Positions 24,434 through 33,386 of a stretch of DNA of 64,000 bases are shown one piece after another (the first letter of the stretch is position 1; every line of letters begins with the position of its first letter). The position numbers and the translations under genes are program-made. The stretch comes from Mucilaginibacter gossypii. GTDB taxonomy: Bacteria; Bacteroidota; Bacteroidia; Sphingobacteriales; Sphingobacteriaceae. The notes beneath the pieces are model-generated. The model was not told the DNA's origin and ran no database searches. It was given only the letters and a program-made list of their open reading frames with translations. Location of the stretch: assembly GCF_900100945.1 (NCBI RefSeq), contig NZ_FNCG01000004.1, positions 1 through 64,000 on the forward strand, read 5' to 3'.

Positions 24434-25073
24434 TTTTTTAAAAGATCTCGCCGTAAATAACAACCGCGAATGGTTTGCCGCCAATAAAGAGCGTTACGAT
24501 AAAGCCCGCGAAAATGTAATTGATTTTACAACGAAGGTGCTTGACAGCGTTCGTAAAATTGAAGCAGGCATGGACGAGAACCTTGATGCCAAAAAATGTG
24601 TGATGCGCATTTACCGCGACATCCGCTTCAGTAAAAATAAAGCGCCTTATAAAAATAACTTTGGGGTAAGTATGCCAACCTCGGGCTTAAAAGGTGGCGG
24701 TGTTGAATATTATCTGCATATCCAGCCCGGCAATTCATTTATCGGCGGCGGATACTGGATGCCGGAGGCGCCACATCTGAAAGCAATTCGGCAGGAAATT
24801 GATTACAACGCTGCCGATCTGAAAAGAATCATCGACCAAAAGGAGTTTGTTAAGCTATTTGGTGATTTCAGAAAGCAGGAGCAGCTTAAATCGGTACCGA
24901 AGGGATACGAACCCGATAATGAAAATATCGACCTGCTAAAGCTTAAAAGCTTTGTTGCCTGGCATAAGCTGGAAGATAAAGAGCTAACGGCCCCTGGTGC
25001 GGAAAAGCTGGTTGCTGATGTATGCAGCATGATCCATCCGCTTAATGTATTTTTGAAGAACGCCCTTTCTTAA
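24411..25073 (+). CDS. DUF2461 / TIGR02453 family protein
   Basis: This 220-residue soluble protein belongs to the DUF2461 (TIGR02453) family of unknown function. Diagnostic stretches are 'SIDFLKDLAVNNNREWFAAN' near the N-terminus, 'KCVMRIYRDIRFSKNKAPYK' with 'NNFGVSM', and 'GVEYYLHIQPGNSFIGGGYW' with 'MPEAPHLKAIRQEIDYN'. The gene starts inside DUF983 (23-bp overlap), so the two are co-translated, but no functional link with respiration is established. Confidence 0.93.
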   Translation: MIYQESIDFLKDLAVNNNREWFAANKERYDKARENVIDFTTKVLDSVRKIEAGMDENLDAKKCVMRIYRDIRFSKNKAPYKNNFGVSMPTSGLKGGGVEYYLHIQPGNSFIGGGYWMPEAPHLKAIRQEIDYNAADLKRIIDQKEFVKLFGDFRKQEQLKSVPKGYEPDNENIDLLKLKSFVAWHKLEDKELTAPGAEKLVADVCSMIHPLNVFLKNALS

Positions 25074-25096
25074 TTGGATATAACCCCTTAATAACT

Positions 25097-25924
25097 ATGA
25101 AAATTAGATATGCATTTTTAGCCGCTGCTGTATGTTTCACAATGTACTCATGCAAGGTAATGTCTCCAAAAGCATACAAAAGCCTTGTTGCCGAACGTGA
25201 CTCTTTAGCTAACCGCACAACAAACCTTGAAGGAGAGCTTGCACAGCTGCAGGCAGATACAGCCCGCCTGCACAACCAGCTTGCCGATCTGCGTAAAAAC
25301 AACAGTGTATTAAACAGCAACCTGGATGCAACATCATCAAAAGCTAACGAATTGGCCGCCCAAACCTCAAGACTGGCTGCTGATTTGAAAAAACGTGAAG
25401 CCCGTTTAAAGGAAGTAGAAGATATTTTAAAGAAACGCGATGAGGCTACTAATGCATTGAAAGATAAATTGCAGAAGGCATTATTAGGCTTTCAGCAAAG
25501 CGGTTTAACGGTAGATATCAGAAATGGCAAGGTTTATGTATCATTAGCTGATAAGTTATTGTTCCCTTCGGGCAGTATCATTATTGATGAGAAGGGTAAG
25601 GCTGCGTTGAAGCAATTAGCGGTGGTGGTAAACAAGGAACCAGATATCAATATGGCGGTTGAAGGTCATACGGATGATAAGAAAGTAAAAAACCTTGGCC
25701 AGATCAAAGATAACTGGGATTTGAGCGTTTTACGCGCTACCTCGGTAACCCGCTACCTGACCGAAACTGAAGGTGTTGACCCGCACAGGCTCACTGCAAC
25801 AGGTAAGAGTGAGTTTCAGCCGATAGATGCCAGTGGTACTGATGAAGCCCGCGCAAAGAACAGGCGAATAGAGATCGTGCTTACCCCTAAGCTCGATGAG
25901 TTATACAACCTGATCACTAAGTAA
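25097..25924 (+). CDS. OmpA-family outer-membrane lipoprotein with coiled coil
   Basis: The 275-residue lipoprotein has a signal peptide ending in lipobox 'TMYSC' (C19). A long coiled coil (about residues 30-130: 'LVAERDSLANRTTNLEGELA', 'SRLAADLKKREARLKEVEDI') spans to a C-terminal OmpA/MotB peptidoglycan-binding domain (about 150-265). Motifs there are 'LFPSGSIIIDEKGKAALKQL', 'INMAVEGHTDD' and 'WDLSVLRATSVTRYL', ending 'ARAKNRRIEIVLTPKLDEL'. It should tether the outer membrane to peptidoglycan. The gene is the last of the co-directional run beginning at actA and is followed at once by a strong terminator. Confidence 0.94.
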   Translation: MKIRYAFLAAAVCFTMYSCKVMSPKAYKSLVAERDSLANRTTNLEGELAQLQADTARLHNQLADLRKNNSVLNSNLDATSSKANELAAQTSRLAADLKKREARLKEVEDILKKRDEATNALKDKLQKALLGFQQSGLTVDIRNGKVYVSLADKLLFPSGSIIIDEKGKAALKQLAVVVNKEPDINMAVEGHTDDKKVKNLGQIKDNWDLSVLRATSVTRYLTETEGVDPHRLTATGKSEFQPIDASGTDEARAKNRRIEIVLTPKLDELYNLITK

Positions 25925-25928
25925 TAAA

Positions 25929-25964
25929 TGAAAAGCTCCCGGATAACCACCGGGAGCTTTTTTG
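25929..25964 (+). terminator. Rho-independent terminator after the OmpA lipoprotein gene
   Basis: The stem aaaagctcccgg pairs with ccgggagctttt across a seven-base loop, and a T-run follows directly. It lies five bases after the stop codon and closes the long act-cox-ompA block. Confidence 0.93.
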
Positions 25965-26025
25965 TTTCAAGCAGATTCCTTCCCGCTCCTAAGAAGTTGT
26001 TTAAATTTTGGCGGAGAGCTTTCAT

Positions 26026-26122
26026 GTAGAGACGCATAATTGCGTCTCCCATAGGACAAGCAGCTTTGCATGTGTTTAACTACCTTAACTTGCATACTGT
26101 AGACGCAATTATGCGTCTCTAC
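26026..26122. repeat. Inverted pair of palindromic repeats (agacgcataattgcgtct family)
   Basis: Two 22-base copies, starting gtagagacgcataat at 26026-26047 and inverted at 26101-26122, flank about 53 bp. Each copy is itself a hairpin with gagacgca/tgcgtctc-type arms. Right after the left copy is cccataggacaag (26048-26060). The same 12-base word is in the unrelated palindromic element at 30111-30208. This is a REP- or MITE-like intergenic repeat. Confidence 0.8.
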
Positions 26123-26179
26123 ATTAAAAAGAACACAATTTTTTAACTGATTCTAACAAGCTCCAAATAAAATTTGCAA

Positions 26180-26199
26180 TTATATAAGTACTTATATAA
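26180..26199. promoter_or_regulatory. Candidate MarR operator (20-bp perfect palindrome)
   Basis: A perfect palindrome, ttatataagt followed by acttatataa, ends eight bases before the start codon of the MarR gene. Outer gcaa and ttgc extend the symmetry imperfectly. Its length, AT-rich nature and position fit an auto-regulatory MarR-dimer site that would control the whole marR-hutH-hutU unit. No experiment backs this; it is inferred from position and symmetry. Confidence 0.75.
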
Positions 26200-26207
26200 A
26201 TTGCATC

Positions 26208-26717
26208 ATGAATTTATATCAAAGCCTCGGGCATCTGGTTTTGGGCAGCCGTTTGAGGCGGCTGAGTGAAGCTTTTTTGGCCGAAATTAATCGTGCTTAT
26301 CAAACCGCAGGTATCGATTTTGATGCCAGCTGGTTTCCCGTGTTTTATTTACTGTCAAAGAATGATGCTTTATCTATCAAAGAATTAAGCGAACAGATAG
26401 AGGTTTCACATCCGGCTGCCAGTCAGCTGATCACTAACCTGAAAAAACGGGGACTTGTAAGTACTGATACCTGTAGCGACGATGGCAGGCGGCAACTGGT
26501 TACCCTTACTGCCGAAGGGCGTGAGTTGCTGAAACAGGTCATACCTGTTTGGGATGCTATCAGCCTGTCGATGGCCGACCTTGTTGCTAAAGACGAAACT
26601 GCAAAACAATTATTGCCGGCCATAAGCGCGCTTGAAAATACTTTTCGCCAAACTAAACTGGCCGATAACATCGTTGAAAAACTGAATACCAATTTAAAAC
26701 CCGCCGGCAATGACTGA
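26208..26717 (+). CDS. MarR-family transcriptional regulator
   Basis: This 169-residue winged-helix regulator heads the histidine-utilisation genes. The helix-turn-helix is in 'LSIKELSEQIEVSHPAASQL' and 'ITNLKKRGLVSTDTCSDDGR' (about 63-102), with the wing 'DDGRRQLVTLTAEGRELLKQ', a typical MarR D-x-R signature. N-terminal and C-terminal helices for dimerisation flank it. Its last eight bases overlap the start of hutH, so it is made with the pathway enzymes. A perfect palindrome eight bases upstream is the likely operator. The effector is probably histidine or urocanate, by analogy with other hut regulators, but nothing in the sequence proves this. Confidence 0.92.
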   Translation: MNLYQSLGHLVLGSRLRRLSEAFLAEINRAYQTAGIDFDASWFPVFYLLSKNDALSIKELSEQIEVSHPAASQLITNLKKRGLVSTDTCSDDGRRQLVTLTAEGRELLKQVIPVWDAISLSMADLVAKDETAKQLLPAISALENTFRQTKLADNIVEKLNTNLKPAGND

Positions 26718-28269
26718 TATATTTAATTACGGCACGGACCATCTTACAATAGGTATTTGTCTTGATATAGCAGCAGGCAAAACCAAAGGCATCATTAACA
26801 AAGAAGCCGCCGATATGATCAAATCTTCATGGCGCGAGGTGGAAAAGATTGTGCATAGCCATCACCCGGTTTATGGCATTAACACCGGCTTTGGCCCACT
26901 GTGCGATACCCGGATCTCGGAGGAAGACACCAGTTTGCTGCAAAGTAATATCCTCAAAAGTCATAGCGTAGGTGTCGGGAAACCCATCCCGCAGGAAATT
27001 GCCAAACTCATGATGATTACTAAAGTGCAGGCTTTGGCACAAGGCTATTCGGGTATTGCGCTTGCAACGCTTCAGCGGATCATTTGGCATATCGATAATG
27101 ATATTATCCCGGTGGTTCCGGAAAAAGGCTCTGTAGGTGCTTCCGGTGACCTGGCTCCTTTGTCCCACCTGTTTTTACCATTGATTGGTTTAGGAGAGGT
27201 ATTTGAGAATGGCGGGAGGATACCGGCCGGAGAACTTTTAAAGAAGCACGGTTTACAGCCGTTATCCCTTGGCCCCAAAGAAGGCCTGGCCCTTATCAAT
27301 GGTACACAGTTTATCCTGGCTTTTGCGGTTAAAGCTGTACAACGACTGGATGACACCCTGAACCGTGCCGACCTCATCGGTGCCATGTCATTAGAGGGAT
27401 TGATGGGCTCTATCCGTCCTTTTGATGAGCGGCTGCACCAGATCAGGCCTTTTAAAGGTACAAGGATGGTAGCCCATCGGCTGTTTACTTTGCTTGACGG
27501 ATCGGAAATCAATTCGTCGCACATCAATTGTGATAGGGTACAGGATCCATATTCGTTGCGTTGTATGCCGCAGGTACATGGTGCTTCACGCAATGCATGG
27601 CTGCACCTGAAAGAGCTTACGGAAATCGAACTCAATTCGGTTACCGATAACCCGGTTATTTTTAATGCCGATGATACCATTAGCGGGGGCAATTTTCATG
27701 GACAGCCACTTGCTCTGCCGCTTGATTATGCAACCACAGCAGCAGCCGAAATTGGTAACATTGCCGACAGGCGCTGCTACCTGATGAGCGAAGGTCGTTA
27801 CGGTTTGCCCAAACTGCTTACGCATGATGCCGGGCTTAATTCGGGCTTGATGATTCCGCAGTATACTACTGCCGCCCTCGTTACCGAAAATAAAACCCTG
27901 TGTTTCCCCGCCAGTGCCGATAGTGTGCCAACCTCACTTGGGCAGGAGGACCATGTATCCATGGGTTCCATAAGCGGGCGCAAGCTGCACCAGGTGATAG
28001 ATAATATTGAATACATTCAGGCTATTGAACTGCTTTACGCGGCACAGGCTATGGATTTCCGCAGGCCGCTAAAATCGACGCCGGTTATTGAAGCTTGCCA
28101 TCAGCTGGTAAGACAGCATGTGGCTTTTATACAGGATGACCGCGTTTTTGCTGTTGATATTAACAGTCTTCACAAACTTATTACGGATGGCTCCCTGCTG
28201 AAAACTGCAGTTGAAGCTGCTATTGCTCACCAAATAGATTTAAGTCATGACGAGTTCGGAATTTATTAA
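26710..28269 (+). CDS. hutH: Histidine ammonia-lyase
   Basis: HutH removes ammonia from L-histidine to give urocanate, the first step of histidine breakdown. The 519-residue protein is the usual length. The A144-S145-G146 triad in '[14 protein letters not shown]' cyclises to the MIO cofactor. Other conserved stretches are '[20 protein letters not shown]', '[20 protein letters not shown]', '[20 protein letters not shown]' and '[20 protein letters not shown]'. The tyrosine of 'YGINTGFG' and the Gln/Asn positions of the active site are present. It overlaps marR by eight bases and hutU by 23 bases, so the three genes are one translationally coupled unit. Confidence 0.97.
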   Translation: MTDIFNYGTDHLTIGICLDIAAGKTKGIINKEAADMIKSSWREVEKIVHSHHPVYGINTGFGPLCDTRISEEDTSLLQSNILKSHSVGVGKPIPQEIAKLMMITKVQALAQGYSGIALATLQRIIWHIDNDIIPVVPEKGSVGASGDLAPLSHLFLPLIGLGEVFENGGRIPAGELLKKHGLQPLSLGPKEGLALINGTQFILAFAVKAVQRLDDTLNRADLIGAMSLEGLMGSIRPFDERLHQIRPFKGTRMVAHRLFTLLDGSEINSSHINCDRVQDPYSLRCMPQVHGASRNAWLHLKELTEIELNSVTDNPVIFNADDTISGGNFHGQPLALPLDYATTAAAEIGNIADRRCYLMSEGRYGLPKLLTHDAGLNSGLMIPQYTTAALVTENKTLCFPASADSVPTSLGQEDHVSMGSISGRKLHQVIDNIEYIQAIELLYAAQAMDFRRPLKSTPVIEACHQLVRQHVAFIQDDRVFAVDINSLHKLITDGSLLKTAVEAAIAHQIDLSHDEFGIY

Positions 28270-29920
28270 AACCTACGCTAATCATCCGGTGTACAAAGCA
28301 CCGCGTGGTACGCAGCTTCATGCCAAAAGCTGGCAAACCGAGGCTCCGCTCAGGATGCTGCTTAATAACCTCGATGGTCAGGTAGCCGAAAATCCTGATG
28401 AGTTAGTGGTTTACGGAGGTATCGGTCAGGCCGCGCGTAACCCGGAGGCGCTCCGCAAAATTATTGAGTTGCTGCTGAAATTGGACGAATATCACTCGTT
28501 GCTGATCCAGTCGGGCAAGCCTGTAGGGATTATCCGTAGCCACCCCGAAGCACCAAGGGTTTTGATTGCCAACAGTAACCTGGTACCTGCCTGGGCCAAC
28601 TGGGAGCATTTTAATGAGCTGCGCGAAAAAGGGTTGATGATGTACGGGCAGATGACCGCCGGCAGCTGGATCTACATAGGCACACAGGGCATTTTACAGG
28701 GCACCTATGAAACTTTTGTGGAATGCGGTAATCAGCATTTTAATGGCGACCTGACAGGCAAACTCATTGTAAGTGCCGGTTTAGGTGGTATGGGCGGTGC
28801 TCAGCCGTTGGCGGCAACTATGGCGGGTGCCGTGTTTTTAGGTGCCGATGTAGATGTGTCACGGATTCAAAAACGGGTTGATACGAAATATATTGACAGG
28901 ATGACTTCATCATATGATGAAGCCATCTCCTGGATAAAAGAAGCTATCGCCAAAAAAGTAACACTTTCGGTAGGATTAGTGAGCGATGCCGGTGATTTGC
29001 TTGAAAAGTTATTGAAAGATAATATCGTTCCTGATATACTTACTGATCAAACTTCGGCACATGACCCTTTAAATGGGTATATTCCTAATGATTTGTCATT
29101 AAACGAGGCTGCTGCATTAAGAAAAGATGATGCAATGGAGTACAAACGGCGTTCGCTGAAAAGTATGGCAAGGCATGTAGGTTTGATGCTGGCACTGCAA
29201 AAAAGAGGTGCGGTAACTTTTGATTATGGTAACAACCTGCGTGAGTTTGCCCGGCAGGGAGGTGAAGCCGATGCTTTTAATTTTCCGGGTTTTACGCCGG
29301 CTTATATCCGTCCGCTGTTTTGCGAAGGGAAAGGGCCGTTCAGGTGGGTAGCACTATCCGGTGACCCAGAAGATATTTATACTACCGACCAGGCGTTAAT
29401 CGAAGCTTTCCCCGAAAATAAGCCATTAATTACCTGGCTTAAAAAGGCAAGAGAGAAAATTGCTTTTCAAGGATTGCCTGCCCGCATTTGCTGGCTGGGC
29501 ATGGGTGAGCGTGAAAAAGCCGGGCTGATATTTAATGAACTGGTGGCCTCCGGTAAAGTAAAAGGCCCGATAGTAATTGGTCGTGACCACCTGGACTGCG
29601 GTTCAGTAGCATCGCCCAACCGCGAAACAGAAGCCATGTTAGATGGCTCGGACGCGGTATCCGACTGGCCACTGCTCAACCTAATGGCGAATGCCTCAGG
29701 TGGTGCAACCTGGATCTCGTTCCACCATGGCGGCGGGGTAGGTATGGGTTACTCCCAGCACGCCGGTATGGTAGTACTGGCCGACGGCAGTCATCGCGCA
29801 GCAACCTGTTTAAAAAGGGTGCTGTATAATGACCCGGCCATGGGTATCTTTAGACATACTGATGCCGGATATGATAAGGCTGTGGAGTGGGCGGATAAGT
29901 TTGGGTTGAAAGTGTGGTAA
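28247..29920 (+). CDS. hutU: Urocanate hydratase
   Basis: HutU adds water to urocanate, using tightly bound NAD+, to give imidazolonepropionate. The 557-residue sequence has the usual size. It begins '[20 protein letters not shown]', has the NAD-binding '[20 protein letters not shown]' (about 176-195), and the C-terminal '[20 protein letters not shown]' and '[20 protein letters not shown]', then '[17 protein letters not shown]'. The last codons (K-V-W-stop) lie in a 16-base sequence repeated about 116 bp downstream. It overlaps hutH by 23 bases. HutI follows only after a 346-bp repeat-rich gap. Confidence 0.97.
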   Translation: MTSSEFIKTYANHPVYKAPRGTQLHAKSWQTEAPLRMLLNNLDGQVAENPDELVVYGGIGQAARNPEALRKIIELLLKLDEYHSLLIQSGKPVGIIRSHPEAPRVLIANSNLVPAWANWEHFNELREKGLMMYGQMTAGSWIYIGTQGILQGTYETFVECGNQHFNGDLTGKLIVSAGLGGMGGAQPLAATMAGAVFLGADVDVSRIQKRVDTKYIDRMTSSYDEAISWIKEAIAKKVTLSVGLVSDAGDLLEKLLKDNIVPDILTDQTSAHDPLNGYIPNDLSLNEAAALRKDDAMEYKRRSLKSMARHVGLMLALQKRGAVTFDYGNNLREFARQGGEADAFNFPGFTPAYIRPLFCEGKGPFRWVALSGDPEDIYTTDQALIEAFPENKPLITWLKKAREKIAFQGLPARICWLGMGEREKAGLIFNELVASGKVKGPIVIGRDHLDCGSVASPNRETEAMLDGSDAVSDWPLLNLMANASGGATWISFHHGGGVGMGYSQHAGMVVLADGSHRAATCLKRVLYNDPAMGIFRHTDAGYDKAVEWADKFGLKVW

Positions 29921-30040
29921 AGCAAGTGATAACGTTATACGCCACGCAGATTCGCTGTCGGCCTGATAGATACTTAGAACGCGATAATCCTCAGGGTCCT
30001 CTGCGAGAGACCCTGAGGGAACGTAAAGTGTGGTAAAGCA
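29909..30040. repeat. 16-bp direct repeat spanning the hutU stop, flanking a hairpin
   Basis: The word aaagtgtggtaaagca occurs at 29909-29924, including the last codons and stop of hutU, and again at 30025-30040. Between them is a nine-base-pair hairpin, ctcagggtc (29991-29999) with gaccctgag. This looks like a local duplication or an insertion flanked by a duplicated target. Confidence 0.75.
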
Positions 30041-30266
30041 TAATATGTAAAAAGGTCATTACGAGTAATTAAAATCCGCGGCCTTTGAAGGAAGATAACA
30101 TATGCCTACCGTCATGCCGAATTTATTTCGGCATCCCATAGGACAGGTGGCCGCTTTGCTTAGTATGGCCGCTTAGCGAGTGGGGTGCTGAAACAAGTTC
30201 AGCATGACCTTGATTTTTATAATGTCATGGGTAGATACGAAGCAACCCCCGATCTAAGATAGAACG
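29921..30266. other. Repeat-rich gap between hutU and hutI
   Basis: This 346-bp gap has no credible gene. It contains the second arm of the 16-bp direct repeat, a ctcagggtc hairpin that could terminate or attenuate transcription after hutU, a REP-like inverted repeat at 30111-30208, and the word gtcatgggtag (30224-30234) shared with the left edge of the window. A promoter for hutI may lie in the last 60 bp, but I see no clear box. Confidence 0.6.
30111..30208. repeat. REP-like diverged inverted repeat (gtcatgc.gaa arms)
   Basis: The left arm, 30111-30138, starts gtcatgccgaatttatttcg. The right arm, 30181-30208, is its reverse complement with about six mismatches in 28. Each arm is itself a small hairpin (tgccgaa/ttcggca and tgctgaa/ttcagca). 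The space between carries cccataggacagg (30135-30147), shared with the repeat near 26048. Such pairs are typical dispersed intergenic repeats in Bacteroidota. Confidence 0.75.
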
Positions 30267-31493
30267 ATGAAAAAACTAACAGGTCCATTTACACAAATAC
30301 TGCCTTTAACAGGCTTGCCGATTAAAGGTGCCCTGAAAGATGAGCAATTGCACATAATTGCCAATGGGGGTGTGTTAATTGAAGATGGGCTGATACTTGC
30401 TGTTGATGATTTTGAAAAACTCCGCACAAACTATCCATCGGCACAAATAGAAGAAATTACCGGCGATCATGTATTACTGCCCGGGTTTGTGGATTGCCAT
30501 ACGCATCTTTGTTTTGCTGGTAGCAGGGCTAAGGATTATGCCATGCGCAATTCTGGCAAAAGTTATTTGGAAATTGCCGCATCGGGGGGCGGGATCTGGG
30601 ATTCGGTAACTCAAACCCGTTTGGCTACAGAAACTGAATTAAGCAATTTACTGGCGAAACGGATAGCCCGTCATTTGGCAGAAGGTGTAACAACTATTGA
30701 AATTAAAAGCGGTTATGGTTTGTCGGTAACGGAAGAACTCAAACAGCTAAAAGTTATCCATCAGGCTGCTAACAAAACTCGTGCTCATATTGTGCCAACC
30801 TGCCTCGCTGCGCACATTAAACCGAAAGATTTTGATGGTGAAGGAAATGAATACCTGAAATATTTGTTAAATGATCTGTTGCCGAAGATAAAGCAACAGG
30901 ATTTGGCTAACCGTGTTGACATTTTTATTGAGCAAAGCGCTTTCAATACCAGTGATGCATTGTTTTATTTAAGCAGGGCTAAACAAATGGGTTTTGAGGC
31001 TACTGTTCATGCCGATCAGTTTACAACCGGAGGCAGCGAGGTTGCTGTTAAAGCCAGAGCTGCTTCGGCCGATCATCTGGAGGCCAGTGGAGATTATGAG
31101 ATAAAATTATTGGCTAATTCAGATACTGTTGCTGTAACTTTGCCCGGCGCCTCGTTAGGCTTGGGAATGGGATATGCCCCTGCCCGGAAACTGCTTGATG
31201 CCGCAGCCAGCCTCGCCATCGCCAGCGACTGGAACCCCGGCTCGGCCCCAATGGGCGATCTGCTGATGCAGGCGTCGGTAATGGCGGCGGCAGAGAAGTT
31301 AAGCACGGCCGAAGTTTTCGCCGGTTTAACCTATCGCGCGGCACAGGCATTAAAGTTAAATGATCGCGGTGTATTAACTAAAGGCAAGCTTGCCGATATG
31401 CAAGCCTACCCATGTAACGATTACCGCGAGATATTATATCACCAGGGAAAACTAAAACCGGCCCAAGTTTGGACGGCAGAAAATAACGATTAA
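30267..31493 (+). CDS. hutI: Imidazolonepropionase
   Basis: HutI hydrolyses 4-imidazolone-5-propionate to N-formimino-L-glutamate. This 408-residue amidohydrolase has the first metal motif 'FVDCHTHLCFAGSRAKDYAM' (about 73-92). Substrate and metal loops include 'TTIEIKSGYGLSVTEELKQL', 'VPTCLAAHIKPKDFDGEGNE', 'FEATVHADQFTTGGSEVAVK', and 'AIASDWNPGSAPMGDLLMQA', whose Asp is the expected catalytic base region. A single Zn or Fe is expected. It is separated from hutU by a repeat-filled gap but is co-directional, with ftcD 52 bp downstream. Confidence 0.97.
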   Translation: MKKLTGPFTQILPLTGLPIKGALKDEQLHIIANGGVLIEDGLILAVDDFEKLRTNYPSAQIEEITGDHVLLPGFVDCHTHLCFAGSRAKDYAMRNSGKSYLEIAASGGGIWDSVTQTRLATETELSNLLAKRIARHLAEGVTTIEIKSGYGLSVTEELKQLKVIHQAANKTRAHIVPTCLAAHIKPKDFDGEGNEYLKYLLNDLLPKIKQQDLANRVDIFIEQSAFNTSDALFYLSRAKQMGFEATVHADQFTTGGSEVAVKARAASADHLEASGDYEIKLLANSDTVAVTLPGASLGLGMGYAPARKLLDAAASLAIASDWNPGSAPMGDLLMQASVMAAAEKLSTAEVFAGLTYRAAQALKLNDRGVLTKGKLADMQAYPCNDYREILYHQGKLKPAQVWTAENND

Positions 31494-31545
31494 GCAGATA
31501 TTACGATTTGCTTAGCTACCAATGAACCATTGAACTAATGAACCA

Positions 31546-33237
31546 ATGACCAAATTAATAGAATGCGTACCCAATTTTAGCGAAGGTGTTAACCTCGATA
31601 TCATTAAACAGATAACAGATGCAGTTGAATCTGTTGAGGGGGTAAGATTACTCAATGTTGATCCGGGAAAGGCCACTAACCGAACCGTGGTAACTTTTGT
31701 GGGCGAACCGGAAAAAGTGATTGAAGCAGCTTATCGCGCCATAAAAAAAGCGGGCGAGGTGATTGATATGAGCAAACAAAAAGGCGAGCACCCAAGGATG
31801 GGCGCAACAGATGTTTGTCCGCTGATACCCATTAGTAATATCACCATGGAGGAAACTGCCGAATATGCAACGCGGCTTGCCAAGCGCGTGGGGGAGGAAT
31901 TACAGATCCCGGTTTATTTGTATGAGGCTGCGCAGCCTAACAAAAGCCGGAGCAACCTATCGGTGATACGTGCCGGTGAATATGAAGGCTTTTTTAAGAA
32001 GATCAAACAACCGGAATGGGCACCCGATTTCGGTCCCGCGGAGAATGATGTTAAACGTGGGGCTACTGTGATTGGTGCCCGTGATTTTTTGGTGGCTTAT
32101 AATGTTAACCTGAATACTACCTCTGTCCGCAGGGCAAATTCTATTGCTTTTGATGTACGTGAGGCTGGCCGCACCCTGCGCGAAGGAGATCCGATCAATG
32201 GTAAAATAGTATACGACGAAACCGGCAAAGCCAAAACCATCCCCGGTTCATTAAAGGCGGTAAAAGCTATCGGCTGGTATATTGAGGAATACGGTGTTGC
32301 CCAGATTTCGATGAATTTGACCAATATTAATATTACCCCGGTGCATAAGGCTTTTGATGAAGTGTGTGATAAAGCTGCTGCACGCGGTATCAGGGTAACA
32401 GGCAGTGAGCTGGTGGGCTTGATCCCCTTGAAGGCGATGCTTGATGCGGGTAAATATTTTTTGGAGAAGCAGCAACGCTCTACAGGAGTAAGCGAAAAAG
32501 AACTGATCAGGATAGCCATTAAATCAATGGGACTTGATGAACTTTCACCTTTCAAGCCTGAAGAACGCATTATTGAATATTTACTGAAAGATAAAGCAGG
32601 CAGCAAGCTCATTAACATGAGCCTTGCCGATTTAGCCGATGAAACCGCGAGCGAAAGCCCGGCACCTGGTGGTGGTTCGATCTCAGCCGCTGTTGGCGCT
32701 TTGGGAGCCTCGCTGGCTACCATGGTGGCTAACCTAAGCTCACATAAAAAGGGTTGGGACAGCCGCTGGCGGGAATTTAGCGACTGGGCGCAAAAAGGAC
32801 AGCAGTTTAAAAACGAACTTTTAGCATTAGTTGACCAGGATACAATAGCCTTTAACCAAATCATGCAAGCATTCTCCCTGCCCAAATCAAACAATGAGGA
32901 AAAAGCAGCCCGTGATAAAGCAATACAGGATGCTACCCGTTATGCTATTGAAATTCCTTTTAAAGTAATGGACGCAGCTTTAGGTAGCATGGAAGTAATA
33001 AAAGCAATGGCGCTAAGCGGCAACCCCAATTCCATAACTGATGCCGGCGTAGCCGCTCTTTGTGCCCGTAGCGCGGTATTGGGCGCATTTATGAACGTAA
33101 AGATCAATGCTTCGGGCTATAAGGATAAGAGCTATGTAGTTGACGTTATTTACCGCGGTAATGAAATTGAGCGGAAAGCGATTGCGCTGGAGGCGGAGAT
33201 CATTGAACTGGTGAATGAGAAAATAGGGTTGGAGTAG
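31546..33237 (+). CDS. ftcD: Bifunctional glutamate formimidoyltransferase / formimidoyltetrahydrofolate cyclodeaminase
   Basis: The 563-residue protein joins the last two steps of this histidine route, as in animal FTCD. Residues 1 to about 325 are the formiminotransferase, with 'ECVPNFSEGVNLDIIKQITD', 'VDPGKATNRTVVTFVGEPE', 'KQKGEHPRMGATDVCPLIPI' and 'VAQISMNLTNINITPVHKAF'. It moves the formimino group from formiminoglutamate to tetrahydrofolate, leaving glutamate. Residues about 345-563 are the cyclodeaminase, with 'SLADLADETASESPAPGGGS' and 'ISAAVGALGASLATMVANLS'. It releases ammonia and gives methenyl-tetrahydrofolate. Fusion allows polyglutamate-folate channelling. It is the last hut gene and ends just before a long inverted repeat. 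Confidence 0.96.
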   Translation: MTKLIECVPNFSEGVNLDIIKQITDAVESVEGVRLLNVDPGKATNRTVVTFVGEPEKVIEAAYRAIKKAGEVIDMSKQKGEHPRMGATDVCPLIPISNITMEETAEYATRLAKRVGEELQIPVYLYEAAQPNKSRSNLSVIRAGEYEGFFKKIKQPEWAPDFGPAENDVKRGATVIGARDFLVAYNVNLNTTSVRRANSIAFDVREAGRTLREGDPINGKIVYDETGKAKTIPGSLKAVKAIGWYIEEYGVAQISMNLTNINITPVHKAFDEVCDKAAARGIRVTGSELVGLIPLKAMLDAGKYFLEKQQRSTGVSEKELIRIAIKSMGLDELSPFKPEERIIEYLLKDKAGSKLINMSLADLADETASESPAPGGGSISAAVGALGASLATMVANLSSHKKGWDSRWREFSDWAQKGQQFKNELLALVDQDTIAFNQIMQAFSLPKSNNEEKAARDKAIQDATRYAIEIPFKVMDAALGSMEVIKAMALSGNPNSITDAGVAALCARSAVLGAFMNVKINASGYKDKSYVVDVIYRGNEIERKAIALEAEIIELVNEKIGLE

Positions 33238-33257
33238 TTGAAGGTCCTTCCAAACGG

Positions 33258-33335
33258 CATTGCGAATTAATAAAGCAATCGCGAACTTTACAGGGCGAAC
33301 CTGCTAATTGGTGATTGCTTTATTAATTCGCAATG
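33258..33335. repeat. Perfect 23-bp inverted repeat after ftcD
   Basis: Arms at 33258-33280 (starting cattgcgaattaataaag) and 33313-33335 are perfect reverse complements around a 32-bp spacer. The element lies between the convergent ftcD and DUF2807 genes. It could fold as a long stem and help terminate from both sides, but no T-run follows. It is more likely a REP/MITE-type repeat. Confidence 0.8.
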
Positions 33336-33386
33336 ACGCTTCTAAATAGTTAAGGCGGCTCCTTTGGAGAGGATTTCGCTGAGTTT

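Noticed and set aside
27072..27692. 206-codon minus-strand frame inside hutH
   Set aside because: Antisense shadow of hutH, whose MIO motif and length are fully typical.
32097..32894. 265-codon minus-strand frame inside ftcD
   Set aside because: Long but antisense to a complete bifunctional enzyme; the serine/alanine-rich product is typical of antisense translation.
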